In this document: positions 20,401 to 28,782 of the stretch, piece by piece
How the letters are laid out: each line of letters starts with the position of its first letter
How positions within the stretch are numbered: position 1 is the first letter of the stretch
Source of the DNA: Hondaea fermentalgiana
Taxonomy: Eukaryota; Sar; Bigyra; Thraustochytrida; Thraustochytriidae
Length of the DNA: 59,913 nt
Direction of reading: 5' to 3'
Assembly (NCBI GenBank): GCA_014084085.1
Contig: NPFB01000059.1
Location: 140,009 to 199,921, forward strand
Position numbers and translations under genes: made by a program
The notes under the pieces: generated by a model
The model's input: only the letters and a program-made list of their open reading frames with translations
What the model was told of the DNA's origin: nothing
The model's database searches: none

Positions 20401-21576
20401 CGCGACGCTGATGTCCACAATCGCATCAAACTCATCGTCGACAAGATCGCCAGCGGAGAGAATTGTGGACTCAAAGCTAGGGAAACGCATGACAGTCACT
20501 GCGTCACTCTCTGCATGGACCCACGCGGCTGTGCAAATGTGCCTTCCCTCCGTCTCGGTCTGGACGCGGTCTGAAACCTTGGCAGCGACCGGCAAAGACA
20601 CGTTTGCTGCCAAGGTTTCCACGGGAAAGCCTTCACGCGAGAGGTATCGTGCAAAGACAGATGTCGCCCCAGACGTGGCGTCAACGCCCTCATAAAGAAT
20701 CACGTCCTCGCCGCAATATACGGCGTTTCTGCGCGTGACCTGCGTTGAAAAGTTTGTTTGCACGCGGCCCGAGTCCAGCGTCTCTCCTGCGTTGAGCAAT
20801 TCGTCCGGTAGCATGCCTTGGGATGTTCGGTCGTAGACTCGGATGATGCTGTGGTTCTCGCCAAGCTTTTCGACCCACAAGAGAAAGAGTCCCTTGGGGC
20901 TAGCCACAATGCTTTGCGGCCGGCGCACATCGTAGCCGAGAAGCCTCAGATCCTCGGGAAAGGGCTTCTGAAAGATGCGAAAGATGTAGCAATCGTCGGA
21001 GAGAATATCGTCGTAGTCTGCGTGAGGCACCGCTGGCGCTTCGCTCACGTCAAACTCGCACGAGGTGATGCCGTCTTCGTAGTCCGAGTAAAAGAGCTCT
21101 TCTGCCCGCTCCTCCATGACGAGCGAAAAGGCCCGCAACTGGCCATCCGTGAATTCTTCTGCGCAAACGGTCGTCCCCTCCAACGTCGTTTTCCAGCGTG
21201 CACAGGTGTCAAGGAAATCAATGGTCTTGCCCGTGTATGTGATGACAGAAGGACGTGCGCCAGACTCCCATCGACGTTCCCATTCGCTGCCAACAGAGAG
21301 TACTGGAGTTGAGAGCTCCTTGGGTGCGAGTGCCTTGGTAATGGTTCGCTCCGACATGTAGTCGCGCTCCTTGAAGGCGATGCGGGCCGGGTTGCACGAC
21401 TCTAAGCCATCGACAACAACGGGCTGCGCCCAGCTCTCCTTCTTCACAAAACCTTGCGACCCGGTCGGTGCCGAGAACCCCGTCACGAGCAAGGCCGCGA
21501 GCACCACTCGCCACGGCTCCCAGCCGCCCGGGCGCCGGCGCCTCGCCATCCCGCGCGAGCGCCCCGCCTTTGTCAT
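17425..21576 (-). CDS. Voltage-gated K+ channel with large Ca2+-binding extracellular domain
   Basis: The 1383-residue product starts with a signal sequence (hydrophobic about 23-36). Residues ~45-525 form a large, presumably extracellular domain with several Cys and N-x-S/T sites and no family I recognise. Residues 529-567 hold two Asp-rich loops (DKDNDGIFDILDEFP and DDDKDGYADEFDFIP) of the thrombospondin type-3 Ca2+-binding kind. A membrane segment follows at 577-596. After a disordered linker comes a six-helix channel: S1 ~777-800, S2 ~811-831, S3 ~853-868, S4 ~871-887 with Arg873, Lys876, Arg879, Arg882, Arg885 and Arg886, S5 ~901-922, the filter TTVGYGD at 946-952, and S6 ~961-989. The ~390-residue cytoplasmic tail has no recognised domain. 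TVGYGD is diagnostic of K+ selectivity; voltage gating is inferred from S4. No intron is needed over 4.1 kb. Confidence 0.9.
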   Translation of the reverse strand: MTKAGRSRGMARRRRPGGWEPWRVVLAALLVTGFSAPTGSQGFVKKESWAQPVVVDGLESCNPARIAFKERDYMSERTITKALAPKELSTPVLSVGSEWERRWESGARPSVITYTGKTIDFLDTCARWKTTLEGTTVCAEEFTDGQLRAFSLVMEERAEELFYSDYEDGITSCEFDVSEAPAVPHADYDDILSDDCYIFRIFQKPFPEDLRLLGYDVRRPQSIVASPKGLFLLWVEKLGENHSIIRVYDRTSQGMLPDELLNAGETLDSGRVQTNFSTQVTRRNAVYCGEDVILYEGVDATSGATSVFARYLSREGFPVETLAANVSLPVAAKVSDRVQTETEGRHICTAAWVHAESDAVTVMRFPSFESTILSAGDLVDDEFDAIVDISVAGDFLFAVMRDTSSNQHKVRYAQIADATQFTDVPNSTWHREISLSHRDSESALLYYLRGDQDDGTADQLRLLRFQTLEEATKQSPDGIQRVHCVVEAPALRESNVDTKRILDASIFEDTVVWIADLGSGGNLVIELLDLDKDNDGIFDILDEFPVNYGFTFDDDKDGYADEFDFIPYSGMNDDQVMYCIAAAFFSIVVLGILLHAKALKFSLAKRNEVQQLINELESPNEAQTGFGQRTSAVLRTNMNGSLAMESTATSMRVKPKESPPVVVRREEPDTSESSAFMFFGQQRSSSGNVQPGAEAERPAETIPHQHPMPVQKRQRTQAIRTSQIKKVARRISALAFALGTSQNKYAQSSDGGQSRESILQARQKAYDRNIERLQKIVGIAESLVTLLTITSIFVAVAPLIPYGGVEPQMTRVLIWIDVFGVGIFALELIIRGLTRDRKEFPTVYSFLRDSWYDVPALLTDIPLTVIWFPDYLRMFKAFRLFRLYRRFTQQAVFISLMVRKPMAYLASFVAVIIVSCTVFIKVFEQDEQEEFRDFSNVLWFALVTVTTVGYGDLKVTQVETQMLMFLLMLVGIGLISTLSAFCAELLVSVGLAEEMKQRMKQDLVRQSELLREGLFHISEPYNPISVALEDLYSAATFKNEAREARIFARAHGQQRPRGHVANVDAALDMDEERLAKTNAVQEQEERRWRAKNFDALAKHRSSALNVTVGMKAEVQLPIEKFMENAGGKFRINAISSQADLIRAVAKDTDQRMLLECLHFRRSVESAQTSGQDPLDLTPRTRLQFLLLRFMLHKPERGGVFNFMEMSEELADIIFEPSRPRSLPLEKLFAIEDHWTSLCEKVDVVQRPAFYYYDLSDPLHEKLKRIDEHLARYGIHRRSDYNELITELTILILLHERVRTVRWALRNLEYSSSASPADPVLEAVEPQTADMPFANVILTGNNPKEEEEGMDEDMDTSVASVFGMAGGGRRKSQLGVGLQFASSS

Positions 21577-22207
21577 CAGTAGCGCGGCGCGCGCGCCAAT
21601 CTAGTTATGGGGTGCAAAAATGGGCGGCGACTACTGGGACAACGCGTAAAGCTAGCTAGCTAGCTAGCTGGCTGCTGCGACTTGCTGTCACAGCCAGCCA
21701 GCTCGCCTTGGCTTGCTTTGGCTTGCCTTACCTAGTCTAGCTTGGCCTAGCTTAACAGTTAGCTACAGAAAGAGCCCATACTCTTGCAGGTTTGGCAAGC
21801 TGGGCTGGGTCAATGGCGTCCAACGGCTAGACCTACCGTTTCTAGTAGTAAACGTATCGTAGGTAGAGGCCCTAGTCCTGTCTGTTACTCTCTGCCTTTG
21901 AGCACAGCAATGGTAAGGTTCTCCGAGAATAAGATCGCGGGAATGAATTGAGGGCTTTCTCCTGTCCGCAGCCGCGATGGGACGAAAAAGGGAAACGAGG
22001 TGGGCGGGAGAGGGGAGGGTCGACCAAGACAAAATTGTATTTGCGATGAACAGCACTGCAGAACAAAGAAAGCAGCCAACTTTCTGTGACAGAGGGAAAT
22101 GGAAAAGCAAGGACGAAAGGAGAAAAGAAGGGATAAAGCATGCATGCATGGCAGGGCGAAAGCTTGATTTCATGAAACAATAAGATTGGAGGATAATTGC
22201 CGCCTAT
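21577..22207. other. Intergenic upstream of the channel gene
   Basis: It includes a TAGC tetranucleotide run at about 21651-21670 followed by GGCTTGCTTTG-type repeats to 21735. It should hold the channel promoter and the 3' end of HAS1. No gene is seen. Confidence 0.5.
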
Positions 22208-24061
22208 TTACTTGACGAATTGCCTCTTGTCATTGGAGGCACGCTTGCCATAAGGGTTGTTGGCAGAGAATGCATGACCAGACTGAAGCTTGCGACGCTT
22301 CATAGGGTCGTCCGTTTGATCGCGTGACCGTGCCTTGCGGCCCGTGGTTTTGATGTTGAGATTGACCGATGGCGGCACAGAGAACCCAAAGGCCTTGGCC
22401 GCAGCCTGCAGATCGAGGTTATGAATGTCAAAGATATCCTTGTGCGCATGCGAGGCATAGGCCATCAAGTACGAGCGATAAGCGTCGCGTCCAGAGCGGT
22501 TCAGGTAGTAGTTGGTCTGAACGAGATCCTCCATCTGCGACTGTACATTAGCAACCTTCTTTGCCGGAAATTCGTATTCATTGACTGTGACCTTGACGCG
22601 GCGCAGGTACTGCAAAAACTTGAGCTCGGAGGGAATGAGAAAGAGCAAAGCCTTGCCCCGGCCCGTCGCGCCACGTGCCGCACGACCGACGCGATGAATG
22701 TATTCCTTGGGATCATCAGGCGGGTCGAACTGGATGATCCAGTCGACGTTGGGAATATCGAGGCCACGCGCAGCCACATCCGTGCAAAGCAGCGTTCCCG
22801 ATGTCGCGTTGCAAAACTCGAAAAAGGTCGTGGTACGCTTTTGCTGCTTTTGACGACCGTGAATGTCCTTCACGGGAAGGTCAACAAAGTTGAGCAGTTC
22901 CGAATGGAACTTGACGCTGTTGCACGAGCTGAAAAAGACCATGATCTTCTTCTTGCGGTTCTTGCGCAGAAACGTATACAACAAGAGAAAGCGCTTCTCG
23001 GAGGGGCACACCACGTAGCCTTGCTCGAGACCAGCCGCCGTTGACTCCTTTTCCTCGTCGTGGACGCTGACAAACACCGGTTTGCGCTTGACCGCCAGAC
23101 GCACAAGGTCCTGGACATTCTTGGTTTGCGTTGCCGAAAAGAGCACCGTCTGTCGCTCCTGGGGAAGAAGCTTGATGATCTGCTTCATGTCTTCCTCGAA
23201 TCCGATCTGCAAGATGCGGTCAGCCTCATCGATGATCAGGCTGAGCAGGTTCTTGTAAACGAAGCCCTTGGTGTTGCGGAGATGATCCAAGAGGCGACCC
23301 GGGGTACTGACCAAAAGGTTAACACCCGTCTGCAGCCTATCGGCCTCGGTGCGCCGGTTTGCGCCTCCGATGACAATACCCGTGGTCTGCGAGTGGTGTT
23401 TGCACACCTCAAGGACAACACCGTAAATTTGCAGCGCCAGTTCGCGCGTGGGCGTGATCACCACCACGCCGGTGCCATTGCGCGCCTTGAAGCTCACGCG
23501 CGCCAGGAGCTCGACGGCAGGGACCAAGAAGGCGAGCGTCTTGCCGGATCCGGTCTTGGCCGCACCGATGAGATCGCTTCCCTGCAGGAGCGCGGGGATG
23601 GCCTTGTGCTGGATCTGGGTCAGACGCTCGAACCCGCCCTCGGACAAACCCTTTTGCGTCTTTTCCGAAAGTTCGAGGTCAGCGAACTTGGTCGTGGAGA
23701 AGAACCCCTTCTTGGACCCATCTGCGTCGACCTCGTATTCTTCCTTGTCCTCCTCTTGTTCCTGGTCGTCGTCGGCCTTCTTGTCCTTGCTCTTCTTCTT
23801 CTTCTTTGCCGACGTCGACTTCGCGGCGCTCTCTTCGGCCGCGTCGACCTCCTCTGTCTCGGAGGTCTCGGCGTCGGCGCCGACAAGGGTCTCCTCCTCC
23901 TCCTCCTGGACCTGGACCTGTGCCTGCGCCTTGGCCTGGTCGGCGTCTTCCTCGGCGAGGACCTTGGCCTTGCGCTTCTTGTCCGTGTCTGCGCCAGCGG
24001 CCTTCTTGACGCTGCGCTTCTTCTTGCCGCTCTTGGCGGCCGTAGGCGTCGTCGCCGCCAT
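22208..24061 (-). CDS. HAS1: DEAD-box ATP-dependent RNA helicase HAS1/DDX18
   Basis: HAS1/DDX18 is a nucleolar helicase needed for 60S and 40S ribosome subunit assembly. From the ATG at 24061 the protein has 617 residues; the frame continues to 24289, but that part is Arg/Ala-rich and unlike the family. The N-terminus (to ~115) is Lys/Glu-rich with nuclear signals ([22 protein letters not shown]). The core shows Q motif [13 protein letters not shown], Walker [10 protein letters not shown] (167-175), [12 protein letters not shown] (278-281), SAT (309-311), [14 protein letters not shown] and HRVGRAARG. The HAS1-type C-terminal domain follows ([26 protein letters not shown]). It shares a short upstream region with the TMEM249-like gene on the opposite strand. 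Confidence 0.96.
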   Translation of the reverse strand: MAATTPTAAKSGKKKRSVKKAAGADTDKKRKAKVLAEEDADQAKAQAQVQVQEEEEETLVGADAETSETEEVDAAEESAAKSTSAKKKKKSKDKKADDDQEQEEDKEEYEVDADGSKKGFFSTTKFADLELSEKTQKGLSEGGFERLTQIQHKAIPALLQGSDLIGAAKTGSGKTLAFLVPAVELLARVSFKARNGTGVVVITPTRELALQIYGVVLEVCKHHSQTTGIVIGGANRRTEADRLQTGVNLLVSTPGRLLDHLRNTKGFVYKNLLSLIIDEADRILQIGFEEDMKQIIKLLPQERQTVLFSATQTKNVQDLVRLAVKRKPVFVSVHDEEKESTAAGLEQGYVVCPSEKRFLLLYTFLRKNRKKKIMVFFSSCNSVKFHSELLNFVDLPVKDIHGRQKQQKRTTTFFEFCNATSGTLLCTDVAARGLDIPNVDWIIQFDPPDDPKEYIHRVGRAARGATGRGKALLFLIPSELKFLQYLRRVKVTVNEYEFPAKKVANVQSQMEDLVQTNYYLNRSGRDAYRSYLMAYASHAHKDIFDIHNLDLQAAAKAFGFSVPPSVNLNIKTTGRKARSRDQTDDPMKRRKLQSGHAFSANNPYGKRASNDKRQFVK

Positions 24062-24463
24062 GGTCTTTTGTGTGGCGCTGGTCCCGGGTCCTGCGCGCAC
24101 GCCTTGCGCCTTCGCCAGCTCCGGCCGGGTGCGCCGCGGGGAGGGCCTGCCTCGCGGTCCGCTCGCTCGGCTGCGCGTCGCTGCCAGGGCGGCCTCGCGC
24201 CTCGCGTGCCTCGCGCCTCGCGTGCCCGCGCTGCCGAGTTGCACTCGCGAACTGGGTCTGGGCTCCCGCGCCCGCCGCCAGCCAGCCAAAGCGAAGAGGC
24301 CTATCCGGCGCCTTTGTGGCCCATTCCCAACGGCAAAATGATGCGGCGATCGACGGCGAGGCCGTCGTCAGTCATTCTCGCGGTCGAGGAGCCCGCCCGC
24401 GAGGCCCGCGCTCGGGCTGGAGCAGAGACGGAGTGGAGCGGAGCGGAGCGGAGTGGAGCGAAG
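24062..24463. promoter_or_regulatory. Shared upstream region of HAS1 and TMEM249-like gene
   Basis: About 400 bp of GC-rich DNA separate the two divergent starts, so both promoters must lie here or inside the first exons. A GAGTGGAGCG/GAGCG direct repeat occurs at 24430-24460. No TATA-like box is evident. The role is inferred from gene arrangement only. Confidence 0.35.
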
Positions 24464-25416
24464 ATGATCAAGCGGTGAGTTTGGGGGAGACGGGAGGTGC
24501 GGGAGGCTGCGTGCTTTCCTTTTGAGGCGGATGGCGTTGATGCGCAAGAAGGCTGACGAAGACGGTGCGAGGTAGAATTAAGAGCCTCGTGGCGAGGGAC
24601 ACGAGGTCGAGCGTGGAGATTCTGCATACGGAGGTGCTGAAAAACCCGTTTTACCCGTTCCAGCTCGGCCTCTCGCTCGAAGACAGGTCGCGTGTGTTCA
24701 CACTGCGAGTCCCCTACAAGCGCAAGCGGCCCGCGCTTGCAATTGTGATTGTGTGTTTCGCTGTCATCATTTCCATGCTCGCTACCAACAACGCGAACAG
24801 CAGCATTTTTGTCTATGTTTTGGTGGCTTTGATCCAGAGCGCGGCCGTCTTTCTCAACTACCGTCACGAACGCATCTACCTTCTCGATGAGGAGAACAAA
24901 ACGTATTCGTTTATCGTCGGTCCTGACAGCGTCACGAGCGATTACCACAACATCTATATTCGTCTGAATCGCAAGATGCAGGTAGGCATGAGGGACAACG
25001 AGGTCCCGCGCTACAATCTCGTCCTTGATGGGGTAAAAATTGACAAGTACAAGCTTAACAAGCGGCCGACCACGGACGTGCGCGCTTTGCGAAAGTAAGT
25101 CAAGTCTTGAGTATGCTTGCAGAGAGAGAAACGCTGGAGACTCACGAGATCACGTGCTTTTGAAATAACACAGACTCGGTCAGAAAATCGCGCGCAATCT
25201 CAACATTAACTATTTCGACCAGGCAAACGGTACGTGTCGGTCCAGAGCTTGTAGATTTCTCGAGCCAAGAGACCCCGGAGAGGATCAAAGCACAGGAAGC
25301 GAGCGAAGATCAAAAGTTACAAGCAAGATCGTGAGGGATTTTTTACTAATTCTCATCCCTTCGTTGCCACAGTGTCGGTCTTTCACAATGTGCGACACCA
25401 ACCAGAACAAACGTGA
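24464..25416 (+). CDS. TMEM249-like protein (CatSper auxiliary subunit family), four exons
   Basis: Joining 24464-24474, 24576-25094, 25174-25229 and 25373-25416 gives a 209-residue protein. All three introns have good GT-AG ends (GTGAGT/TAG, GTAAGT/CAG, GTACGT/CAG; 101, 79 and 143 bp) and each junction restores the frame. The protein has NPFYPFQLG near the N-terminus, two hydrophobic segments (about 59-77 and 83-97), a YIRLNRK strand, and the C-terminal LGQKIARNLNINYFD signature followed by a short tail ending HNVRHQ. From recall of the family, the layout and these signatures match animal TMEM249, a subunit of the sperm CatSper Ca2+ channel complex. The function in a protist is inference; a flagellated zoospore stage would make sense of it. 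The 11-nt first exon is the least certain part. Confidence 0.78.
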
Positions 25417-25439
25417 GCCCAAGCCACGGGGTTGCTGCG

Positions 25440-26294
25440 CTATTTTGCCACGCGTTCGTACACCATAAATACAAGCGAGCCACGTGCGTACTTGAATCGC
25501 TTTCGAAGAACAAGTTTGAGGAGTTTGGACGTTAGAGTCCTCGTCGTGGTGATGATACGAGCTCCGGGCTTGAGTGCCGAAAGAGCCGCGGTGAGCTGGG
25601 CCATGAGGTCTTCGGTAAAACATGTGGTTGGAGCAAAGATGAGATCCTTTTGCGTCCAGCGATCAACGAGCGCAAAGCTGTCGCCGTGAACGAATTTCAC
25701 CTGTGCATCTTGCGCAATGAGACCTTCTCTGATCGCACGATCCAGTCCCTGCTCAGCGCAAGCGTGAAGCTTGTCGACGATCTCGATGCCCAGGCAATCG
25801 TGAAAGCCGCAGAGAGCCGCGGTCAAGACCGCTTTGCCGGTGCCGGACCCAATATCAGCAAAGGTGCCCTTTTCCGTGGGCGCACATTCACGCAAGAGGT
25901 CAGCAAAAGCACTGCAGCGCACCTCGCCATAAGTCAATGCTGTTGTTTCTTCATACCTTTTTTGCTCGCGCAGTTCCCGTTTCACAGCCGCGGCGACCTT
26001 GTATCCGTCGATATTGGCGAAAATGTGTTCGTCTAGTGCCTCGATGGCAGCTTGATTGCTATCTCTTGTTGGCTCATCCGTGACCTCGGCGGAGTCCTTC
26101 CTGGTCTCTGGTGTCTGTGTTGGTGCTGGTCTCGACGAGGTTGATGTCGATGCTTTCGTCGCTGCCGCGCCCGCTCCGAGGGTTTCGGAAGGCTCAGCGG
26201 GCGGTGGCGTGTGGGTCGAAGCTAGGCCTGAGTCTGCACGCCGCTTCTTGGGCGTAGCTCGGGCGTCGTCGCCCTGCACGCGTTTGCGCGTCAT
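25440..26294 (-). CDS. DOT1-like class I methyltransferase
   Basis: From the ATG at 26294 the product has 284 residues; in-frame ATGs at 26324 and 26363 are possible. The first ~85 residues are Ser/Thr/Pro-rich with a basic patch (RATPKKRRA) that could direct it to the nucleus. The catalytic part shows TYGEV (121-125), the SAM-binding FADIGSGTGKAVL (145-157) and LGIEIVD (168-174), the order found in DOT1 histone H3K79 methyltransferases. The DOT1 post-motif (NNFAF) is replaced by IFAPTTCF (219-226), so the substrate may not be histone H3. Its 3' end lies only 23 bp from the convergent TMEM249-like stop. Confidence 0.72.
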   Translation of the reverse strand: MTRKRVQGDDARATPKKRRADSGLASTHTPPPAEPSETLGAGAAATKASTSTSSRPAPTQTPETRKDSAEVTDEPTRDSNQAAIEALDEHIFANIDGYKVAAAVKRELREQKRYEETTALTYGEVRCSAFADLLRECAPTEKGTFADIGSGTGKAVLTAALCGFHDCLGIEIVDKLHACAEQGLDRAIREGLIAQDAQVKFVHGDSFALVDRWTQKDLIFAPTTCFTEDLMAQLTAALSALKPGARIITTTRTLTSKLLKLVLRKRFKYARGSLVFMVYERVAK

Positions 26295-26410
26295 GATATG
26301 ATGATGCCGATTTGCTGTTCTCATGACCACCCACCTTGTGCTTGTTTGCTTGTAGGAACTCACAAGAACAAGAAATCAAGAACCCTTTGGGGTTTCACTG
26401 GAAGGATTCC

Positions 26411-26605
26411 AGTGCCAAGCCGGTGCGAGGCGGGGACGCAGGCCAAGTGATAATGAGATTGCGATGAGGACGACGGAACCTCACGACGACTTACTTGTTC
26501 AGCATCAAGAAGAGCAGGTTTGTGACGAGCGACTTTTGCAAAAAAAATTGAAAATAACAGTGACTATCATGAGAAAGAAAGTTTTCCTGCGAGCATACTA
26601 AGGAA
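26411..26605. repeat. Direct repeat, copy 1
   Basis: It begins AGTGCCAAGCCGGTGCGAGG and matches copy 2 at 27254-27452 with scattered substitutions and one small insertion (an ATGCATGCATG-containing stretch in copy 2). It is non-coding as far as can be seen. Confidence 0.85.
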
Positions 26606-27150
26606 CTAACCTAACATGCGGAACACTGTGAACCACTTCTTCGGTTTGAGATAATACTGAGCGTATCGCGTAACGTAGTCACAATTCCTGACAATCCATC
26701 TACACTCTTTCTCGCTGCTAGCTTTCGAAACTGCTGAAAAACACCGCCCCTCGCCAGGAGTTCTCGATGTATCCATCCTGCCGCCATACGAAGGATCATC
26801 TTCGCAAAATGGTTGTTACAGGCCTCGTAGCGACACAATACGCCCTTCGGGCAGATATCGTCAACATCGTTGACATCTTCTTCAACGTATGCGGTGTACT
26901 CGTGTACTCTAGAGGATACTGGAAGCGAGCTCCAGAAAACTGAAACTGCATTTCAGTTAGGCGTTCGTTGTTGTCCTCGAACGCAATGCACGACATCGAA
27001 TTAATGCCGGGAGAAGAATTTTGCCGGTGTATGTGTAGTTATAGGTAGAAGCGTCGGCTGATAGGCCTAGTTCTTTTATCTTTGATTGAATAACAGAAGG
27101 CGACACGCAACCGCCCCAAGAAGCATTCACACAGTCAACACACAACAGCA

Positions 27151-27250
27151 NNNNNNNNNNNNNNNNNNNNNNNNNNNNNNNNNNNNNNNNNNNNNNNNNN
27201 NNNNNNNNNNNNNNNNNNNNNNNNNNNNNNNNNNNNNNNNNNNNNNNNNN
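27151..27250. other. Assembly gap (100 N)
   Basis: Exactly 100 undetermined bases, the usual placeholder for a scaffold join of unknown size. Distances and gene content across it are uncertain. Confidence 0.95.
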
Positions 27251-27253
27251 TGT

Positions 27254-27452
27254 AGTGCCAAGCCGGTGCGAGGTGGGGGCGTAGGCCAAGTGATGATGAG
27301 ATTACGATGAGGACGACGGAACCTCACGACTACTTGCTTGTTCAGCATCAAGAAAGCAGGTTTGTGACGAGCGACTTTTGCAAAAAGTTGAAAATAACAG
27401 TATGCATGCATGTATATTTATTCACGAGAAAGAGAGTTTCTCTGCGAGCATG
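27254..27452. repeat. Direct repeat, copy 2
   Basis: Diverged second copy of the 26411-26605 sequence in the same orientation, starting just 3 bp after the gap. Its left border is hidden by the gap. Confidence 0.85.
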
Positions 27453-27686
27453 CTAAAAAATGATAATGATACGCCTGTATTGCGTGCGACATTTGACCTG
27501 CAGGTTTATACCTGATACTTTTTTCCTTTTCATTTTTTTTACCATGAACTTCATCACGCACAAAAAGCGCAAATTGGCCTATCCCGCAAATTCTTCGACA
27601 CCCAGATCAAACCAGGTGCCGATGGTACTGATGATGCTCCGACGCACGAGCTCATGCGTGCACGCTTCCTTGGTTTCATTTGGAGA

Positions 27687-28370
27687 TCATCCTTGTAAAT
27701 TGAATGAACTGGATGAACTGGATGAACTGGAAGAACTGGAAGACGACGATTGGGAAACCTCGAGAGCACTTGCAACGAGCTCAAGCTTCATAACATCAAA
27801 TGGCTCTGGGACGCAAATAAAATCATAGCCTGTGTTGAAGGCTACTTGCTGGACGGGCCCGCACGAGGACGTGTCTTGATTGGACACGTTCATATTGAAG
27901 CTGTATGCGTAGCATTGGTGAAACGTAAGCGTAAGAACAGCACCTTCAATCACGTCGAGCGGATAGTGTCGCCAAACACCTTCGGCACTTTCCACGACGG
28001 AGTCTTTGAAGAGCGGGACAGGTTGTCCTTCTGCGTTGCTTTTATGAATGATGATGGTCACGCCAGCTTCGACGTAGTACGACAAATAGATCGTTTTCTG
28101 GAAGACCAGATTGTCATAAACAAAGCGACCGCGATCATCGATCATCAGTGGTTTGTGTTCGGTGCAGCGATGAGTCTCCCTCGTCCTCCGGCTTAGGTAT
28201 ACGTCGTGCTCGTTCGGGTACTCGCGCATGGTTTTTTTGAACTCCGCAGGCGAAATTGGCGGCGAGACCTGTACAACCTCGACGTGGTTGGTCTGCTCGC
28301 TGTTCCGTGTCTGTGCGTGCTGTGGTCCTACATCCTCCTCGCTGATATCCACGACAGCCAAGGTGTCCAT
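27687..28370 (-). CDS. Uncharacterised protein with C-terminal poly-Ser run
   Basis: The 227-residue product is not one I recognise. Residues ~85-200 alternate hydrophobic and polar residues like a beta-sandwich (RFVYDNLVFQKTIYLSYYV, GVTIIIHKSN, GAVLTLTFHQCYAYSF). There is no signal peptide or membrane segment. The C-terminus ends in about 15 consecutive Ser coded by an imperfect 9-bp tandem repeat (TGAACTGGA on the plus strand, 27702-27745). The sensible composition, lack of bias outside the tail and position in tandem with the lipid-kinase-like gene support a real gene; the function is unknown. Confidence 0.65.
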   Translation of the reverse strand: MDTLAVVDISEEDVGPQHAQTRNSEQTNHVEVVQVSPPISPAEFKKTMREYPNEHDVYLSRRTRETHRCTEHKPLMIDDRGRFVYDNLVFQKTIYLSYYVEAGVTIIIHKSNAEGQPVPLFKDSVVESAEGVWRHYPLDVIEGAVLTLTFHQCYAYSFNMNVSNQDTSSCGPVQQVAFNTGYDFICVPEPFDVMKLELVASALEVSQSSSSSSSSSSSSSSSFNLQG

Positions 28371-28782
28371 GCCAGCCGCGCGCTCGCGCTCGCCGGATCA
28401 CTCTTTTCTCGTGAGAACCACCTTGCGAGACGAGAGCGCCGCTTGAGTTGGCTAGTGTGAGAGGAGGGAGGGAGAGGAATGCAGAGCGCCTGCCCCCTCC
28501 TTTTCCCCCTGCGCGCGCGCACCACGCACGCTCTGGTCTCGCGCAGGACCTCCGCGAGTTCTCCAATTTAGCTTTTTTCAGATCGTTTCGGGTTTGTTTT
28601 TGCTCAATCCTCGATCCCACTCTCACTCATCTAATACAGGCAAGAACGGCCTTTGGGGTCAACTCTTCAATGAGCTCGAAAGACGGCGATGCGTACATGT
28701 CCGTCCGTACAAAGTCTCTGCTGCTCAAGTATCCAGCGAGATGTTCAATCACACAGGCAAAGAAAAATGCTTGACAGCAAGA
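28371..28782. other. Intergenic between tandem minus-strand genes
   Basis: It holds the upstream region of the poly-Ser protein gene and the 3' flank of the lipid-kinase-like gene. Small frames here (28448-28774 plus, 28135-28626 minus) show no domain. A CGCG-rich patch is at about 28510. Confidence 0.45.

Larger units (their letters stand above)
26295..27686. other. Intergenic region with direct repeat and assembly gap
   Basis: It contains two copies of a ~195-bp sequence (26411-26605 and 27254-27452) on either side of a 100-N gap. Short frames between 26611 and 26996 have no recognisable domain. The region is more AT-rich than the flanking genes. Confidence 0.5.
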
